Shown: one piece after another, positions 5,985 to 6,102 of the stretch
Layout: the number at the start of each line of letters is the position of its first letter
Position numbering within the stretch: position 1 is the first letter of the stretch
Assembly (NCBI GenBank): GCA_012513005.1
Contig: JAAZCZ010000056.1
Coordinates: 1-6,102 of the forward strand
Direction: 5' to 3'
Source of the DNA: Oscillospiraceae bacterium
GTDB lineage: Bacteria > Bacillota > Clostridia > Oscillospirales > Oscillospiraceae
DNA length: 6,102 nucleotides
Notes under the pieces: generated by a model
Seen by the model: only the letters and a program-made list of their open reading frames with translations
What the model was told of the DNA's origin: nothing
Database searches by the model: none
Position numbers and translations under genes: made by a program

Positions 5985-6001
5985 CACCGGCACTGCCGGT
6001 G
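5985..6001. repeat. GC-rich inverted repeat CACCGGCACTGCCGGTG
   Basis: Perfect 8-bp arms sit around a single central C. As folded single-stranded DNA or RNA it gives a CACCGG/CCGGTG stem with a CACTG loop. It stands out against the surrounding AT-rich sequence. It is not a typical terminator, as an A-run and not a T-run follows on the plus strand. It could be a subterminal hairpin of an IS200/IS605-like element or a dispersed REP-like repeat. Confidence 0.6.
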
Positions 6002-6041
6002 AGAAAAAAATGCTTATAGCGAAAGACCCCCTGTGATAGGA

Positions 6042-6066
6042 TGATGAAGGTTCGCCAACCGCATCA
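6042..6066 (+). promoter_or_regulatory. Leader hairpin upstream of the truncated reading frame
   Basis: TGATG (6042-6046) pairs with CATCA (6062-6066) and GGTT (6049-6052) pairs with AACC (6057-6060), enclosing a CGCC loop with a small internal mismatch. The hairpin ends six bases before the AAGGAGGT ribosome binding site, so it could affect translation of the frame starting at 6088. Confidence 0.45.
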
Positions 6067-6087
6067 ACTAAAAAGGAGGTCAATGTC

Positions 6088-6102
6088 ATGAATGATGACA
6101 TA
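6088..6102 (+). CDS. Start of a reading frame cut by the window edge (product unknown)
   Basis: Only five codons (M-N-D-D-I) are present. The start is supported by a near-ideal ribosome binding site AAGGAGGT (6073-6080) seven bases upstream. A nearer ATG at 6083 is followed by TCA and a stop and is not used. Five residues are too few to identify the product. The hairpin-rich leader raises the possibility of an IS200/IS605 tnpA transposase, but this is not shown by the protein itself. Confidence 0.6.

Larger units (their letters stand above)
5985..6102 (+). mobile_element. Possible left end of an IS200/IS605-type element (truncated by window)
   Basis: The order is: GC-rich hairpin (5985-6001), about 40 bases, a second hairpin (6042-6066), a strong AAGGAGGT site and a short start of a reading frame. 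IS200/IS605 elements carry single-strand hairpins near their ends and often a leader hairpin controlling transposase translation, which fits. The opposite end and the transposase body lie outside the window, so this is an inference from layout only. Confidence 0.3.

Noticed and set aside
5985..6001. Second intrinsic terminator
   Set aside because: The stem is GC-rich but no T-run follows on either strand, and a good terminator is already present at 5924-5956.

Overview
The window looks like chromosomal DNA of a low-to-moderate GC, Gram-positive anaerobe of the class Clostridia. This is inferred from A-rich leaders with strong GGAGG-type ribosome binding sites, the clostridial style of the deformylase-like and OhrR-like proteins, a surface protein with BspA-type leucine-rich and InlB B-type repeats, and a sulfur-handling fusion of a CoA-disulfide-reductase type. 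No rRNA, tRNA or CRISPR array is visible.

Left half (12-2742, minus strand): a compact run of three genes read leftward. The first is a 635-residue secreted, membrane-anchored repeat protein. Next, after 21 bp, is a 147-residue peptide-deformylase homologue in which two of the three active-site motifs are altered. Last, after 10 bp, is a 115-residue YjbR/MmcQ-family protein. The short gaps suggest one transcript, whose end lies outside the window.

Middle (2743-2977): a 235-bp divergent control region. It holds a very good sigma-A promoter (TTGACA-17-TATTAT) facing right and a weaker candidate facing left. It also holds two perfect 10-bp palindromes of the form TTGTnnACAA exactly 70 bp apart, a tandem 13/14-bp repeat in the right-hand leader and an ATTAGT/ACTAAT inverted repeat in the left-hand leader.

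Right half (2978-5909, plus strand): an OhrR-like MarR-family thiol-sensing repressor, followed 37 bp later by an 820-residue four-module protein: CoA-disulfide/persulfide reductase, rhodanese, TusA and DsrE-like. This pair is the most interesting part. It reads as a thiol- or persulfide-sensing regulator controlling a single-chain sulfur relay and reductase. The fusion also contains a near-perfect internal ribosome binding site and an in-frame GTG exactly at the rhodanese/TusA linker, so a separate TusA-DsrE product is possible. A hairpin terminator follows.

Right edge (5957-6102): two further hairpins and a strong ribosome binding site lead into a reading frame cut off by the window after five codons. 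The layout resembles the left end of an IS200/IS605-type element, but too little is present to be sure.
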